A DNA stretch of 32,056 bases from an uncultured Bacteroidota bacterium (lineage in GTDB: Bacteria; Bacteroidota; Bacteroidia; Flavobacteriales; Flavobacteriaceae), in NCBI GenBank assembly GCA_902608795.1, contig CACLPI010000014.1:1-32056 (forward strand). The letters run 5' to 3'. The translations under genes and the position numbers were made by a program. Under the pieces are notes generated by a model. The model was not told the origin of the DNA. It did not search any database and worked only from the letters and a program-made list of their open reading frames with translations. The first letter of the stretch is position 1, and each line of letters starts with the position of its first letter. Of the stretch, positions 17,383 through 26,519 are shown piece by piece.

Positions 17383-18411
17383 ATGAAATCAACCATTGCT
17401 GAACTAGCAAAAATATTAAACGGAGAGTTTATTGGTGAAGGTTCCACTTCTTTGAGTAATCTAGCAAAAATTGAAGAAGCTAAAGAAGGAGATATTACAT
17501 TTATTTCTAATCCAAGATATTTACCTTGGTTATATAAAACTGATGCCTCTGTCATTATAATTGATAAAGGTTTGGAATATGACCATGCAAAAATTAAAAA
17601 TTTAATTATTGTTGATAATGCTTATTCATCATTTAATATGCTTCTAAACAGATTATCAAAAAGTAAGTTTAGACATTTTGGCTTACACATTGATAGTAGA
17701 ACTCATGAATCTGTAGAACTGGGTAAAAATGTTTCGGTTGGGCAATTTTCTGTTATTGGTCCAAATTGTAAAATCGGCAATAACGTTATAATTATGGATA
17801 ATGTTTCAATTCAAGAAAATGTAACCATTGGAAATGATTGTATTTTATACTCAGGCGCAAGAATTTATGATGATACATTAATCGGAAATCATTGTATTTT
17901 TCACTCCAACTGTGTTGTTGGCTCAGACGGTTTTGGTTTTGCCCCAAATGAACAGGGTGAATATATTAAAACCCCTCAATTGGGGAATGTAAAAATTGGT
18001 AATAACGTTGAAATCGGTTCTAATTCATCCATTGACAGAGCAACACTTGGTTCAACCGTGATAAGTGATGGAGTAAAAATTGACAATTTAGTTCAGATAG
18101 CTCATAACGTTTTTATCGGAAAAAATACCGTTATCGCTGGTCAATGTGGTATTGCAGGTTCAACTAAGGTTGGTGAAAATTGTCAAATCGGAGGTCAAGT
18201 CGGAATAATTGGTCATTTAGTAATCGGAAATAATGTCAGAATCAATGGTCAAACAGGTGTATTTAGTAACATAAAAGATAATTCAACTTTGAGGGGAACT
18301 CCAGCAATTGATGAAAGAACTTTTAATAGATCATACATACATTTTAGAAATCTTGAAAAAATCGTTAATGATATTAGTGATTTAAAAAAAACTAATGATA
18401 ACAACAACTAA
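17383..18411 (+). CDS. lpxD: UDP-3-O-(3-hydroxyacyl)glucosamine N-acyltransferase LpxD
   Basis: LpxD adds the second 3-hydroxyacyl chain in lipid A synthesis. From ATG at 17383 it has 342 residues; an upstream TTG would add six residues (MLILPS) but the [12 protein letters not shown] start fits the family better. The N-terminal uridine-binding domain (1-100) is followed by a left-handed beta-helix of hexapeptide repeats (about 105-315). The catalytic histidine is H241 in VQIAHNV, and GSDGFGFAP (180-188) is a standard marker. First gene of a plus-strand run through lpxC-fabZ, lpxA, efp, sucD and fabG. It overlaps lpxC by 17 bases. I found no clear promoter in the 119 bases between it and porX. 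Confidence 0.96.
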   Translation: MKSTIAELAKILNGEFIGEGSTSLSNLAKIEEAKEGDITFISNPRYLPWLYKTDASVIIIDKGLEYDHAKIKNLIIVDNAYSSFNMLLNRLSKSKFRHFGLHIDSRTHESVELGKNVSVGQFSVIGPNCKIGNNVIIMDNVSIQENVTIGNDCILYSGARIYDDTLIGNHCIFHSNCVVGSDGFGFAPNEQGEYIKTPQLGNVKIGNNVEIGSNSSIDRATLGSTVISDGVKIDNLVQIAHNVFIGKNTVIAGQCGIAGSTKVGENCQIGGQVGIIGHLVIGNNVRINGQTGVFSNIKDNSTLRGTPAIDERTFNRSYIHFRNLEKIVNDISDLKKTNDNNN

Positions 18412-19798
18412 ACATAATCAGACTACTATTTCAAAAAAGGTTTCACTAGATGGAGTAGGATTACATACTGGTAAAGATGTTAAATTAACATTTTACCCAT
18501 CCAAGTCAAATACTGGCTATGTTTTTAAAAGAATTGATCTTGAAGGTGAGCCGATTGTAGAAGCTGACATAAATTTTGTTACTAATACTGAGAGGGGAAC
18601 ATGTCTTAATAAAAACAATGTTACAATTCAAACATGTGAGCATGTTCTAGCCTCATTGGTTGGTTTGCAAATAGATAATGCATTAATTGAATTGAATGCA
18701 TCAGAACCTCCTATTATGGACGGATCTTCAAAATATTTTGTTGAGGCTTTAGAAAAAGCAGGTATTCAGGAGTTAGAGGCAAAAAGAAAAGAATTTGTTG
18801 TTAAAAATGTAATCTCGCTAAGGGATGAAAATTCTGGAAGTGAAATTACAATTATTCCTTCGGATGAGTATCAGTTAACAACAATGGTAGATTTTGGAAC
18901 TAAAATTTTAGGCACACAGAATGCTTCAATTGCATCTCTCTCTGATTTCAAAAATGATATTTCAAGCTGTAGAACCTTTAGTTTTCTTCATGAAATTGAA
19001 ATGCTTTTAAATAAGGGATTAATTAAAGGAGGCGATTTAAACAACGCAATAGTTTATGTAGATAAACCCCTTTCTAATTCAACCATGGAAAAACTAAAAA
19101 AAGCGTTTAATAAAGATAAAATTAAGGTTAAATCCAACGGAATTTTAGATAATTTAACACTTCACTATACTAATGAGGCAGCTAGGCATAAGCTTTTAGA
19201 TGTAATCGGAGATTTAGCTTTAATTGGAACAAAATTAAGAGGCAAAGTAATAGCAATTAAACCTGGTCACTACATTAATACAAAATTTTCTAAAAAAATG
19301 AAAGACATTATTCGAAATTCAAAAAAGAATGATATTCCTGAAATTAACATTTCCTCGAAGCCAATTATGGATACTACTAAGATAATGGAGATATTACCAC
19401 ATAGACCTCCTTTCTTATTCATCGATAAGATATATGAATTAAATGATGATATGGTAATTGGTGTTAAAAATGTAACTATTGATGAAGATTTTTTTAAAGG
19501 TCATTTTCCTGATTACCCAGTAATGCCAGGTGTAATTATAATTGAAGCAATGGCTCAAATGGGTGGAATCTTAGTAATGTCAAAACTTGATAATCCTCAA
19601 AATTACTTAACTTTCTTTGCAAAAATCGATAAAGTTAGATTTAGAAATAAAGTTCACCCTGGAGATACAATAATATTTAAATGTTCCTTATTAGGACCAT
19701 TTAGAAGAGGTATATGTCACATGCAAGGTTTGGCTTATGCAAATGGAAAGCTATGCGCAGAAGCTGAATTAACCGCACAGATAACAAAAGTAAAATAA
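18395..19798 (+). CDS. lpxC-fabZ: Bifunctional LpxC deacetylase / FabZ 3-hydroxyacyl-ACP dehydratase
   Basis: A natural fusion. Residues 1-310 are LpxC, the zinc deacetylase that commits to lipid A synthesis: ligands H83 (TCEHVLAS), H265 and D269 (RHKLLDV), and H292 as the general acid (GHYIN). Residues 325-467 are FabZ, which dehydrates 3-hydroxyacyl-ACP: catalytic H370 in GHFP and E384 in IEAMAQ, with [11 protein letters not shown] before them. The fusion is a known feature of Bacteroidota and ties the two enzymes that compete for the 3-hydroxyacyl-ACP pool. The start overlaps the lpxD end by 17 bases, and the lpxA start follows one base after its stop. Confidence 0.97.
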   Translation: MITTTKHNQTTISKKVSLDGVGLHTGKDVKLTFYPSKSNTGYVFKRIDLEGEPIVEADINFVTNTERGTCLNKNNVTIQTCEHVLASLVGLQIDNALIELNASEPPIMDGSSKYFVEALEKAGIQELEAKRKEFVVKNVISLRDENSGSEITIIPSDEYQLTTMVDFGTKILGTQNASIASLSDFKNDISSCRTFSFLHEIEMLLNKGLIKGGDLNNAIVYVDKPLSNSTMEKLKKAFNKDKIKVKSNGILDNLTLHYTNEAARHKLLDVIGDLALIGTKLRGKVIAIKPGHYINTKFSKKMKDIIRNSKKNDIPEINISSKPIMDTTKIMEILPHRPPFLFIDKIYELNDDMVIGVKNVTIDEDFFKGHFPDYPVMPGVIIIEAMAQMGGILVMSKLDNPQNYLTFFAKIDKVRFRNKVHPGDTIIFKCSLLGPFRRGICHMQGLAYANGKLCAEAELTAQITKVK

Positions 19799-19799
19799 T

Positions 19800-20585
19800 A
19801 TGAAACAACCACTTTCTTACATACATACAAATGCCAAAATAGCAAAAAATGTAGTTATTGAGCCATTCACATCAATTGACGGTGACGTCGAGATAGGTGA
19901 GGGTACATGGATTGGATCAAATGTTTCCATCATGGATGGTGCAAGGATTGGTAAAAATTGTAATATTTATCCTGGAGCTGTTATTTCAGCTAATCCACAG
20001 GATTTAAAATATAATAACGAAAAAACATTCGTTGAAATTGGAGATAATGTAACCATTAGAGAATGTGTTACAATCAATAAAGGAACTAATGATAGACTAA
20101 AAACAGTTATAGGAAATAATTGTTTAATCATGGCTTATTCTCACGTAGCACATGATTGTCTTGTGGGTGATAATTGTATTTTTTCAAATAATACCACATT
20201 AGCAGGTCATGTTACAGTTGGTGATTATGTGATTATCTCTGGTTTGACTGCTATTCATCAATTTTGTTCAATTGGAAATCATGCGTTTGTCACAGGTGGT
20301 TCTTTAGTTCGAAAAGATGTTCCTCCCTATGTTAAAGCTGCAAGAGAGCCTCTTTCTTATGTAGGAATAAATTCAGTTGGTTTAAGAAGGAGGGGGTACG
20401 ATTCTGATAAAATTAGAGAAATTCAAAACATATATAGACTGCTGTATCAAAAAAACTATAATAATTCACAGGCGTATTCAATAATTGAGGCTGAAATGGA
20501 AGCTTCTAACGAAAGAGACGAAATATTAATGTTTATCAAAAATTCTCATAGAGGAATAATGAAAGGCTATACTAAATCAAATTAA
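19800..20585 (+). CDS. lpxA: UDP-N-acetylglucosamine acyltransferase LpxA
   Basis: LpxA starts lipid A synthesis by moving a 3-hydroxyacyl group onto UDP-GlcNAc. At 261 residues it has a left-handed beta-helix at about 1-190 and a C-terminal helical part. Markers are NPQDLKY (65-71), TIRECVTINKGT (85-96), the catalytic histidine H118 in YSHVAHD, and the LTAIHQFCSIG segment that ends the helix. Bacteroidota usually carry long 3-hydroxy acyl chains in lipid A; chain length here cannot be read with confidence from the ruler residues. Second of the three lpx genes by pathway order but third by position; efp starts one base after its stop. Confidence 0.97.
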   Translation: MKQPLSYIHTNAKIAKNVVIEPFTSIDGDVEIGEGTWIGSNVSIMDGARIGKNCNIYPGAVISANPQDLKYNNEKTFVEIGDNVTIRECVTINKGTNDRLKTVIGNNCLIMAYSHVAHDCLVGDNCIFSNNTTLAGHVTVGDYVIISGLTAIHQFCSIGNHAFVTGGSLVRKDVPPYVKAAREPLSYVGINSVGLRRRGYDSDKIREIQNIYRLLYQKNYNNSQAYSIIEAEMEASNERDEILMFIKNSHRGIMKGYTKSN

Positions 20586-20586
20586 A

Positions 20587-21153
20587 ATGAGTACAACATC
20601 AGATATTAGAAATGGATTGTGCATTAAATACAATCATGATATATATAAGATAATTGAATTTTTACACGTCAAACCTGGAAAAGGTCCTGCATTTGTAAGA
20701 ACTAAACTTAAAAGTTTAACAAGCGGAAAGGTTGTTGATAATACGTTTTCAGCAGGTCATAAAATTGATGTTGTCAGAGTTGAAACAAATAAATTTCAGT
20801 ATTTGTATAATGATGCAACAACTTATCACTTTATGAACACTGATGATTACAATCAAATATCAATAGAAGAAAAATTTTTAGACAACCCTCAATTAATGAA
20901 AGAAGGCGAAATAGTGACAGTAATCACTAATTCTGAAACTAGCTTACCTCTTTCTGTCGAAATGCCACCTAGTGTTATTTTAGAGGTTGTTTCAACAGAG
21001 CCAGGCGTTAAAGGAAATACCGCAACTAACGCAACAAAAACAGCAACACTTGAAACAGGAGCAGTAGTTAATGTTCCCTTATTTATTAACGAAGGTGACA
21101 AAATAAAAGTCGATACGGTAAAAGGAAATTATAAAGAAAGATTTAAAGAATAA
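20587..21153 (+). CDS. efp: Translation elongation factor P
   Basis: EF-P binds between the ribosomal P and E sites and rescues stalls at consecutive prolines. The 188-residue protein has the KOW-like domain I with the loop VKPGKGPAFVR, where K32 is the position that is lysylated, rhamnosylated (as Arg) or hydroxylated in other bacteria. Two OB-fold domains follow (about 67-128 and 130-188), the last with the GAVVNVPLFINEGD signature. No modification enzyme (EpmA, EpmB, EarP) lies in the window. The stop overlaps the sucD start by one base (TAATG). Confidence 0.96.
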   Translation: MSTTSDIRNGLCIKYNHDIYKIIEFLHVKPGKGPAFVRTKLKSLTSGKVVDNTFSAGHKIDVVRVETNKFQYLYNDATTYHFMNTDDYNQISIEEKFLDNPQLMKEGEIVTVITNSETSLPLSVEMPPSVILEVVSTEPGVKGNTATNATKTATLETGAVVNVPLFINEGDKIKVDTVKGNYKERFKE

Positions 21154-22028
21154 TGAGTGTATTAGTTAATAAAAATTCAAAAATAATAGTTCAGGGTTTC
21201 ACTGGAAAAGAGGGTACTTTCCATTCAACTCAAATGATTGATTATGGAACAAATATTGTTGGTGGCGTAACTCCCAAGAAGGGGGGGCAAAAGCATTTAG
21301 ATTTACCTGTTTTTAACACTGTTAGAGACGCAATAGATCATACAGATGCCAATACAAGTATAATATTTGTTCCTCCAGCTTTTGCAGCAAATGCCATTAT
21401 TGAAGCTGCTGAAGCTGGCATTAAAGTGATTATCGCTATAACAGAAGGTATTCCTGTGAAAGATATGATTAGGGTAAATAATCATATTAAGAACAGGAAT
21501 ATAGTTTTAGTTGGTCCAAATTGCCCTGGTATAATTACACCAGATGAGGCAAAGGTTGGAATTATGCCAGGATTTATATTTAAAAAAGGTAGAGTAGGGG
21601 TAATTTCAAAATCTGGAACACTTACATATGAAGCAGCTGATCAAGTTGTTAAAGAGGGTTTAGGCATTTCAACCGCAATTGGAATCGGTGGAGACCCTAT
21701 TATTGGCACCACCGTTAAAGACGCTTTGAAGTTATTTATTAATGATCCTGAGACAGAAATAATTGTTCTTATTGGTGAAATTGGAGGGATGTTAGAGGCT
21801 GATGCAGCGAGTTGGTATTTAAAATCCAATTCAAATAAGCCTATAATTGCCTTTATTGCCGGAGAGACTGCTCCTGCTGGTAGGACAATGGGGCATGCAG
21901 GTGCAATCGTTGGTGGTGCAGATGATACTGCAGCAGCCAAAAAAAGAATTTTGAGAGAATCAGGTATTCACGTTGTTGACTCACCGGCTGAAATTGGTAA
22001 AAAAGTATTAGAAATTTATAATAAATAA
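21153..22028 (+). CDS. sucD: Succinate-CoA ligase, ADP/GDP-forming, alpha subunit
   Basis: SucD is the alpha subunit of succinyl-CoA synthetase in the TCA cycle, carrying the phosphorylated histidine. The N-terminal CoA-binding domain shows QGFTGKEGTFHS and VGGVTPKKGG. VGPNCPGII and GIGGDPIIGT follow. The active-site histidine is H248 in TMGHAGAIVGG. Length 291 is standard. The beta subunit gene sucC is not in the window, so the complex is encoded at two loci. Its start overlaps the efp stop by one base, so translational coupling is likely; fabG follows one base after its stop. Confidence 0.97.
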   Translation: MSVLVNKNSKIIVQGFTGKEGTFHSTQMIDYGTNIVGGVTPKKGGQKHLDLPVFNTVRDAIDHTDANTSIIFVPPAFAANAIIEAAEAGIKVIIAITEGIPVKDMIRVNNHIKNRNIVLVGPNCPGIITPDEAKVGIMPGFIFKKGRVGVISKSGTLTYEAADQVVKEGLGISTAIGIGGDPIIGTTVKDALKLFINDPETEIIVLIGEIGGMLEADAASWYLKSNSNKPIIAFIAGETAPAGRTMGHAGAIVGGADDTAAAKKRILRESGIHVVDSPAEIGKKVLEIYNK

Positions 22029-22029
22029 T

Positions 22030-22776
22030 ATGAAAATTTTAAAAAATAAAACGACTATCATAACTGGAGCCACTAGAGGCATTGGCAGGGGAATAGCTGA
22101 AACTTTTGCTAAACAAGGTTCGAATGTTTTATTTACTTATTCAAGCTCCTACGATTTAGCAAAGGAAATTGAAAAAGAATTATCAGTTGAGGGAGTCATA
22201 GTTCGAGGTTATAAATCTGATGCATCAAGTTATGAAGATTGTCAAAAATTAGTTGAAAATATTACACAAGAATTTGAAGTAATTGATATTTTGATAAATA
22301 ATGCTGGAATTACCAGAGATAATTTACTAATGAGAATGCAGGAAGATGATTTTGATAAAGTAATTGAAGTAAATTTAAAATCTGTATTTAATATGACTAA
22401 AGCAATACAGAGAACAATGTTAAAACAAAGATTTGGTTCAATTATTAATATGAGTTCAGTTGTTGGAGTGAAAGGAAATGCAGGTCAATCAAATTATGCT
22501 GCATCCAAAGCAGGAATTATAGGGTTTTCTAAATCTATTGCTCTGGAATTGGGCTCAAGAAATATAAGATGTAATGTAATTGCACCAGGATTTATTGAAA
22601 CTGAAATGACTGATGTTCTAGATGAAAAAGTAGTACAGGAATGGAGAAATTCTATTCCGCTGAAAAGGGGAGGCACGCCTTTTGATATAGCTAACACATG
22701 TGTTTGGCTAGGGAGCGATATGGCCTCTTACGTAACAGGACAAACTATCCATGTAAATGGTGGTTTATTAACTTAA
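22030..22776 (+). CDS. fabG: 3-oxoacyl-[acyl-carrier-protein] reductase FabG
   Basis: A classical short-chain dehydrogenase of 248 residues that reduces 3-oxoacyl-ACP to 3-hydroxyacyl-ACP with NADPH. It has TGATRGIG (12-19), NNAG (90-93), the catalytic S142/S143 region, Y156 and K160 in YAASK, the IAPGFIETEM loop and the C-terminal VTGQTIHVNGG. These fit FabG better than other SDRs. The product feeds both FabZ and the LpxA/LpxD acylations encoded just upstream, which supports the call. Another SDR specificity cannot be fully ruled out. Confidence 0.93.
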   Translation: MKILKNKTTIITGATRGIGRGIAETFAKQGSNVLFTYSSSYDLAKEIEKELSVEGVIVRGYKSDASSYEDCQKLVENITQEFEVIDILINNAGITRDNLLMRMQEDDFDKVIEVNLKSVFNMTKAIQRTMLKQRFGSIINMSSVVGVKGNAGQSNYAASKAGIIGFSKSIALELGSRNIRCNVIAPGFIETEMTDVLDEKVVQEWRNSIPLKRGGTPFDIANTCVWLGSDMASYVTGQTIHVNGGLLT

Positions 22777-22800
22777 AAATAAATTTAAAAATTAATAATT

Positions 22801-23616
22801 ATGAATAATTTACCAAGAATTGGAATTCCATTGTTAATCGCATTAACATTTGGATTATTACTAGTTGCTAAATCAATAGTAACTATCGGAAGTGGTGAGG
22901 CTGGAGTAGAGTATAGACTTTTTGGAGGCGGTGTAGTAACCGATGAGCCTCCACTGGATGAAGGTTTAAGGTTCATTTTACCATGGAATTCAGTCTTTAT
23001 TTATGAGGTTAGACAACAAGAGGTTTTTGAAAAAATGAATGTTTTATCATCAAATGGATTAGACATTCAGCTAGAGGCCTCTGCTTGGTTTCAGCCAAAA
23101 TATGAAGATTTGGGAAAACTACACAAAGAAAAAAGTGAGGCATATAAACAACGTATTCTTTTGCCAGCTATCAGATCTGCAGCAAGAAGTGTTGTTGGAA
23201 GATATACTCCTGAACAACTTTATTCATCCAAGAGAGATGCAATTCAAACTGAAATTTTTGTTGAGACTCAAAAGATAGTGGACGATCAATATATTCAGTT
23301 AAATGAAATTCTGGTAAGAGATGTTACTCTTCCACCTTCTATCAAAGAAGCAATCGAAAGAAAGCTTAAGCAGGAACAGGAATCTCTTGAATATGAATTT
23401 AGACTTGTAACAGCAGCAAAAGAAGCTGATAAGCAAAGGATAGAAGCTAGAGGTAAAGCTGATGCAAATAGAATTTTAGCAGCCTCCTTAACACCAAATA
23501 TTTTAAGAGATAAAGGTATCGAAGCTACATTAAAATTAGCTGAGTCAAATAACTCAAAAGTTGTCGTAATTGGTAGTGGTGATGATGGACTACCTTTGAT
23601 ACTAGGAAATAACTAG
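22801..23616 (+). CDS. SPFH/Band 7 (prohibitin-like) membrane protein
   Basis: A 271-residue protein with a single N-terminal membrane helix (about residues 6-27) and an SPFH domain starting at TIGSGEAGVEYRLFGG, with EGLRFILPWNSVF and EVRQQEVFEKMNVLSSNGL typical of prohibitin-like members. A charged coiled-coil stretch runs from about 185 to 225 (REATLPP-type turn, then EAIERKLKQEQESLEYE). Such proteins form large ring assemblies at the inner membrane and often affect FtsH or membrane organisation; no partner gene is here. It follows fabG after 24 bases and ends before a strong terminator. Confidence 0.9.
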   Translation: MNNLPRIGIPLLIALTFGLLLVAKSIVTIGSGEAGVEYRLFGGGVVTDEPPLDEGLRFILPWNSVFIYEVRQQEVFEKMNVLSSNGLDIQLEASAWFQPKYEDLGKLHKEKSEAYKQRILLPAIRSAARSVVGRYTPEQLYSSKRDAIQTEIFVETQKIVDDQYIQLNEILVRDVTLPPSIKEAIERKLKQEQESLEYEFRLVTAAKEADKQRIEARGKADANRILAASLTPNILRDKGIEATLKLAESNNSKVVVIGSGDDGLPLILGNN

Positions 23617-23644
23617 TGCTCTAATATATATCACTATTTTATAT

Positions 23645-23676
23645 AAAAAAAGCACCTCATCGAGGTGCTTTTTTTT
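23645..23676. terminator. Bidirectional intrinsic terminator
   Basis: A perfect stem AGCACCTC / GAGGTGCT (23651-23658 and 23662-23669) with a 3-base loop, flanked by seven A on the left and eight T on the right. It gives a U-tract in both directions. It sits between the convergent SPFH gene and the lipoprotein array and can end both transcripts. Confidence 0.93.
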
Positions 23677-23695
23677 AAACTCTTTTTATGAAAGT

Positions 23696-24226
23696 TTAAT
23701 CATTAGATTCTTGATCAATAATATCTTGATTATATTGATTTAAAGTGATGATTTTACCATCAATTATGTAGAACCATAAATTTGCATAGAATGTATTAAT
23801 AACTTCACTATCCTCGTATTTACCCATAAACATTGCATTTACATGTTCACCACCTCTTGTAGGATCAATATCAACTGAAAAAGCTCTTAATAAATCCCAA
23901 TTCAATTTTGCATCATTTGCTTCAAGAATTGAGTCTCTTCGCACATTCATTGAAATAAAATCCTGAATAGAAGCTTTTTGACCATTTTGATAAGTGATAA
24001 CTGTTGTGTCAGAAAAAATCTCATTCATCCCATCATAATTCTTTCCTGATGATAATTTGTCAAATTCTTTAACAACATCAATAGATGACTCTGTACCTAA
24101 GTGAAATTTATACTCTTTGCCATCATCAGACCAATCATTAAAACCAACTGATCTTTCCTGAGAGTTACAGCTCACTAAGAATATGGCAATTATTGTTAAA
24201 GTTAATACTTGTTTAATTTGTTTCAT
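23696..24226 (-). CDS. NTF2-like lipoprotein, third copy of a tandem array
   Basis: A 176-residue lipoprotein with signal MKQIKQ, a hydrophobic core and LVSC, lipid-bearing cysteine C20, followed by NSQERSVGF. The mature domain resembles a SnoaL/NTF2-like alpha+beta barrel: an amphipathic helix (SIDVVKEFDKL), a DYDGM/NYDGM helix, a strand with FSDTTV, and the array's shared motif FSVDIDPTRGGEHVNA, ending with IDGKIITLNQY. No catalytic residues are assignable. It lies 21 bases behind its closest relative and is last in the minus-strand run. It probably sits in the periplasm or on the outer surface; function unknown. Confidence 0.85.
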   Translation of the reverse strand: MKQIKQVLTLTIIAIFLVSCNSQERSVGFNDWSDDGKEYKFHLGTESSIDVVKEFDKLSSGKNYDGMNEIFSDTTVITYQNGQKASIQDFISMNVRRDSILEANDAKLNWDLLRAFSVDIDPTRGGEHVNAMFMGKYEDSEVINTFYANLWFYIIDGKIITLNQYNQDIIDQESND

Positions 24227-24247
24227 AATTGTTTTTTTTAAAATTCA

Positions 24248-24754
24248 CTATTCATCTTCAGGGTTAACATTCATTCTCCATTGGTGCCATGTTACAACTT
24301 TTCCGTCAATGACATAATATTTCTCATGATAGTCTCTTTTAACACCAAGTGAATCTGCAATATTACCACTTAATGAAGCATGAACATGTTCACCACCTAC
24401 AGCAGGATTGATATCAACGGAAAAGGCACCATTAAATGTCCATGCATTATCAGTTGATTCATTTGATGATATAACATCAATAATCTCATCCACGCCATTG
24501 TTAATCAATCCGTTAGGCCAGTAAAACTTAGCAGTATCGGAGATATATTCTCTCATTTTATCATAATCTCTTTCAGCCCAAGCTTTGTCTAAATCTTTAA
24601 CTACTTGCACAGCCTGATCAGTGCCTAAGAAGAATTTATATTCTTTTCCATCTGGTGACCAATTGGTAAATCCCATAGACCTCTCCGGGGAATTACAGCT
24701 GTAAATTAATATACTGATGAGCGTTAGTTTTATAAATAATTTAATGTATTTCAT
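24248..24754 (-). CDS. NTF2-like lipoprotein, second copy of a tandem array
   Basis: From ATG at 24754 this is a 168-residue lipoprotein: MKYIKLFIKLTLISILIYSC with C20, then NSPERSMGF. A longer open frame starts at 24832 but would overlap the upstream gene and bury the signal peptide, so I reject that start. The domain has the helix AVQVVKDLDKAWAERDYDKM, YISDTAKFYWPNG and the shared motif FSVDINPAVGGEHVHA, ending in IDGKVVTWHQW. The paired tryptophans and histidine at the end differ from its neighbours. The start is 19 bases from the stop of the first copy. Confidence 0.85.
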   Translation of the reverse strand: MKYIKLFIKLTLISILIYSCNSPERSMGFTNWSPDGKEYKFFLGTDQAVQVVKDLDKAWAERDYDKMREYISDTAKFYWPNGLINNGVDEIIDVISSNESTDNAWTFNGAFSVDINPAVGGEHVHASLSGNIADSLGVKRDYHEKYYVIDGKVVTWHQWRMNVNPEDE

Positions 24755-24773
24755 AATTTTTTTAATTTTTAAT

Positions 24774-25292
24774 TTATTCTTCTTCTTGAATATCTTGCCA
24801 ATAAGAACTTCTATTAACCACTTTTCCTTCAATTATATACCATCTTTGCATACCTTTCCATCTATTAACTGCATCATCTTCTTTGTACTCAACGTCAATG
24901 AAGCTATGTACAAGCTCACCGCCTTGTCCAGGTGCAATATCAACAGAAAATATTGATTTGGTCTCCCAGCTTAATGAGGCGCCTAATGAATCTCGAGTTA
25001 TATCATTTTTTTTAATATTTTCAATTAATTCGTCAAGACTTGTGCTAACACCATCACCACCAAGAAATGTTGTGCTATCAGTTGACATTGATCTCATTTT
25101 ATCAAAATCTCGATTTCTCCAGGCATCTTCATATTCCATCACGGTACTTATAGGATCTTCAGTACCAATATGCCATTTAAGTTCACTCATGCCATCCCAT
25201 GTATTCATGCCAACACTTTTTTCAGGTGCATTGCAGCTGTAGATTAATGTGGCTAAAATTGTAAAAAAAAGTATTTTTTTAATCATTTTCAT
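24774..25292 (-). CDS. NTF2-like lipoprotein, first copy of a tandem array
   Basis: A 172-residue lipoprotein with MKMIKKILFFTILATLIYSC (C20), then NAPEKSVGM. ATG codons at positions 1 and 3 are both possible starts. It shares with the two downstream copies the DAWRNRDFDKMRSM helix, the STDSTTF strand and FSVDIAPGQGGELVHS, and ends in IEGKVVNRSSYWQD. The array is read from a 133-base AT-rich gap opposite the MscS gene. No promoter with both consensus elements is visible there for this direction. Confidence 0.87.
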   Translation of the reverse strand: MKMIKKILFFTILATLIYSCNAPEKSVGMNTWDGMSELKWHIGTEDPISTVMEYEDAWRNRDFDKMRSMSTDSTTFLGGDGVSTSLDELIENIKKNDITRDSLGASLSWETKSIFSVDIAPGQGGELVHSFIDVEYKEDDAVNRWKGMQRWYIIEGKVVNRSSYWQDIQEEE

Positions 25293-25357
25293 AATAAAAT
25301 TTAGTTATATTTTAGGTTTAAGTCATTAATTTAATAAATATTGTAATGCAACTTGTA

Positions 25358-25365
25358 TAATTTTG
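25358..25365 (+). promoter_or_regulatory. Possible -7 element for the MscS operon
   Basis: TAATTTTG matches TAnnTTTG and lies 60 bases ahead of the MscS start. The nearest upstream TTG (25341-25343) is 14 bases away, shorter than the usual 17-23, so this is a partial match only. Confidence 0.35.
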
Positions 25366-25425
25366 ACAAAATATTATTGAAATAAAATTATTTAATACTT
25401 TTATAAAATATATATTACATATCAA

Positions 25426-26517
25426 ATGGATTTTTTAGATTTTGAGTTTTTAGGAAATAGTATTACCGATTATGTTTACTTTTCCGCTTCTTTTTTAATT
25501 GGCTTATTGCTTACAATACCTGTTAGAATATTTGTTTCCAAATTATTATTTAATTTTTTTGGCAAGGATCTTAATCAAAATGACAAAGAAAAGTTTAATT
25601 CTTTGTTAAAAAAACCCCTACAATATTTTTTCGTTCTTTTGGTAATATATTTTTCATCTCAATTTATTGCTTTACCAGAATTTTTAAATTCCCCTCAAGA
25701 GGGCAGTGTAGATCTTGGTAAATACTTCGATAAAGGCTACAATCTATTATTGCTAATTACAATTTTTTGGACGATAAGTAAAACTATTGATTTTATTGGA
25801 TTTAAACTTGAAAATAAGGCTGTGGAAACAGAAAGTAAAGTAGATGATCAGTTAATTCCATTTGCAATTGACGTAGCAAAAGTATTAACCATAGTTTTTG
25901 GAATTGTAATGATTTTAGGAAATGTATTTGAAGTAAATATAGCTGCGTTGGTCACTGGACTTGGAATAGGTGGTGTTGCATTTGCTTTAGCATCTAAAGA
26001 AAGTTTAGAAAATCTTCTGGGGTCATTCACTATCTTCTTTGATAAACCATTTACTGTTGGAGATATTGTAACATTAGGTGGAGTTACAGGCATCGTTGAA
26101 AAAGTGGGATTTAGAAGTACAAGAATCAGAACATTTGATAAAAGTATTGTTACGGTTCCCAATAAAAATATAATTAGTACTGAGCTTGACAATTTAGGCG
26201 CAAGACCTGTTAGAAGAGTCAAGTTCAACATTGGTCTAACATACGATACATCTGTTGAAAACATAAAGAATATTGTAGCTGATATTCAAAAACTTATTGA
26301 TAATCATTCAATGACAAATCAGGACGGCAGGGTTAGATTTCTAAATTTTGGTGCTAGCTCGTTAGATATTATGGTTCTTTACTATGTTGACAGTCCAGAT
26401 TGGGAAATATTAATTGATACTCAACAAAAAATTAATTATGAAATCATTGAAATAATTAATAGATATAATTGTGAGTTTGCTTTCCCGTCCACATCAGTAT
26501 ATATTGAAAAAAATTAA
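25426..26517 (+). CDS. Small-conductance mechanosensitive channel (MscS family)
   Basis: A 363-residue channel that releases solutes on osmotic downshock. Hydrophobic helices are visible at about 10-35, 63-85, 105-125 and 148-170, followed by the pore-lining TM3 helix with alternating Gly and Ala (ALVTGLGIGGVAFALAS, about 173-191). The cytosolic beta domain follows: DKPFTVGDIV, GGVTGIVEKVGFRSTRIRTFD and TVPNKNI, all diagnostic. The C-terminal alpha/beta domain completes the fold. The next gene begins two bases after its stop, so it heads a four-gene run. Confidence 0.95.
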   Translation: MDFLDFEFLGNSITDYVYFSASFLIGLLLTIPVRIFVSKLLFNFFGKDLNQNDKEKFNSLLKKPLQYFFVLLVIYFSSQFIALPEFLNSPQEGSVDLGKYFDKGYNLLLLITIFWTISKTIDFIGFKLENKAVETESKVDDQLIPFAIDVAKVLTIVFGIVMILGNVFEVNIAALVTGLGIGGVAFALASKESLENLLGSFTIFFDKPFTVGDIVTLGGVTGIVEKVGFRSTRIRTFDKSIVTVPNKNIISTELDNLGARPVRRVKFNIGLTYDTSVENIKNIVADIQKLIDNHSMTNQDGRVRFLNFGASSLDIMVLYYVDSPDWEILIDTQQKINYEIIEIINRYNCEFAFPSTSVYIEKN

Positions 26518-26519
26518 TC

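Noticed and set aside
24755-24832. Longer N-terminus of the second lipoprotein starting at 24832
   Set aside because: It would overlap the upstream gene by 59 bases and place a basic stretch before the signal peptide; the ATG at 24754 gives a normal lipoprotein signal with C20 as in the other two copies.
24883-25242. Plus-strand open frame opposite the first NTF2-like lipoprotein
   Set aside because: The minus-strand gene has a lipobox and conserved motifs shared with two paralogues; the opposite frame has a low-complexity Ser-rich composition.
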